A stretch of 43,624 nt of DNA from IMG/VR virus record IMGVR_UViG_3300049460_000071, positions 1 through 43,624 of that record; one strand, 5' to 3'. The position numbers and the translations under genes are program-made. Positions within the stretch are counted from its first letter, which is position 1. Each line of letters begins with the position of its first letter. Positions 43,043-43,624 of the stretch are shown here, one piece after another. The notes beneath the pieces were generated by a model. That model had not been told where the DNA came from, made no database searches, and worked only from the letters and a program-made list of their open reading frames with translations. This DNA is from a virus.

Positions 43043-43624
43043 TTAAATCGCACGAGTGTTGTAAATCAGCCAGTCTAGAACCTCTCCAGATAAATGTTCA
43101 GCTAGTCTTTCTTGAACCATTTGGTGATAAGCATTTAGCCAGTCTTTCTCTTCATTGTTAAGCATATCAACAACGATACAGTCTAAATGGATTGGGCAAA
43201 GCGTAAGTGTTTCAAACTCCAAAAACTCACCATAAGTTTTTTCAAACCCTGAGTGAAGTCTGTTTGCAACCAGATTTTCAATACGAATGCCGTATTGTCC
43301 TTCATGGTATAAGCCCGGCTCGTTAGAAAGGATCATGCCCGCGCGTAGTTTGCTGTAGGCATGAATAGGCGCGTAATAAGAAAGAACTTGCGGCCCTTCA
43401 TGAACATTAAGCGCAAAGCCTACGCCGTGACCTGTTCCGTGTCGATAATCTAAACCATGTTGCCATAAGGTATGCCGACAAATTGAATCGAGTAGAGGAG
43501 CAGCTAAACCTTCTGGATAAATCGTTTTGGCCAAAGCAATATGACACTTTAAAACCAAGGTATAGTCACGTTTTTGTGGTTGCGTTGGCGTGCCTACTGG
43601 AACTACACGAGTAATATCTGTTGT
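43043..43624 (-). CDS. Xaa-Pro aminopeptidase (M24 family), C-terminal part, host gene
   Basis: This is the C-terminal 193 residues of a pita-bread metallopeptidase that removes N-terminal residues before proline. The gene enters from the right edge. Visible are the TDITR metal-site strand, the HGTGHGVG motif, SNEPGLY with a metal-binding glutamate, and GIRIENL. The final part (ETLTLCPIHLDCIVVDMLNN, WLNAYHQMVQERLAEHLSG) is the M24 C-terminal extension. It belongs to the host chromosome and lies outside attR. Confidence 0.92.
   Translation of the reverse strand, partial: TTDITRVVPVGTPTQPQKRDYTLVLKCHIALAKTIYPEGLAAPLLDSICRHTLWQHGLDYRHGTGHGVGFALNVHEGPQVLSYYAPIHAYSKLRAGMILSNEPGLYHEGQYGIRIENLVANRLHSGFEKTYGEFLEFETLTLCPIHLDCIVVDMLNNEEKDWLNAYHQMVQERLAEHLSGEVLDWLIYNTRAI

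Overview
The window is an almost complete, about 42.6 kb, lambda-like (siphovirus-type) prophage in an Acinetobacter chromosome. The host call is an inference from the AT-rich base composition, the Acinetobacter-style protein sequences and the flanking host genes. The left flank is the start of trpG (anthranilate synthase glutaminase subunit, minus strand, 1-125). The right flank is the C-terminal part of an M24-family Xaa-Pro aminopeptidase (minus strand, 43043-43624). A 17-bp direct repeat at 109-125 and 42724-42740 marks attL and attR. The core includes the trpG start codon, so the phage supplies a new upstream region for trpG.

Layout, left to right. 126-4835 is a leftward early operon: an AlpA-like (possible excisionase) protein, several small unknowns, a YqaJ-type exonuclease and an ERF annealing protein (a Red-like recombination pair), and a small membrane protein. 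4836-5924 is the immunity region. A LexA/CI-type repressor faces a Cro-like protein, and 14-16 bp palindromic operators lie in both the leftward and the rightward early promoters. 5925-12980 is the rightward early operon: Cro, a ribbon-helix-helix protein, a replication initiator gene containing 22-bp iterons (the likely origin), a DnaB helicase, small unknowns, a PD-(D/E)XK-like nuclease, a Ser/Thr phosphatase and a probable Q antiterminator. 12990-13330 holds a probable late promoter with a promoter-proximal terminator, a 37-residue zinc-ribbon ORF and a tRNA-Arg(UCU). 13417-15357 holds nin-like genes (HNH, NinB). 15365-39494 holds packaging, head, tail and tail-fibre genes, and 39572-40426 holds lysis genes.

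Accessory cassettes interrupt the late operon. They are a two-TM membrane protein with its own promoter and terminator (22864-23651), a C4-type antisense RNA plus Rha antirepressor-like module inside the tail genes (24845-25535), a small zinc-ribbon protein (25559-25759) and a lipoprotein (27689-28363). The tail assembly chaperone pair uses a GGGAAAG slippery heptamer identical to lambda G/T. Between lysis and integrase lies a minus-strand two-gene operon, an acidic protein followed by a ribbon-helix-helix regulator, with a perfect palindrome in its promoter. It is either a toxin-antitoxin or an anti-CRISPR/Aca-like arrangement. Next to it is a small gene broken by a one-base slip in an A tract.

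How it works together. CI would shut both early promoters through the shared operators. After induction Cro takes over, the iteron gene and DnaB start replication, and YqaJ/ERF recombine DNA. Q lets polymerase pass the terminator after the late promoter and the many intrinsic terminators that punctuate the late operon. Integrase acts on arm sites found near both prophage ends. All functional statements are from sequence reading only; no database search was run.
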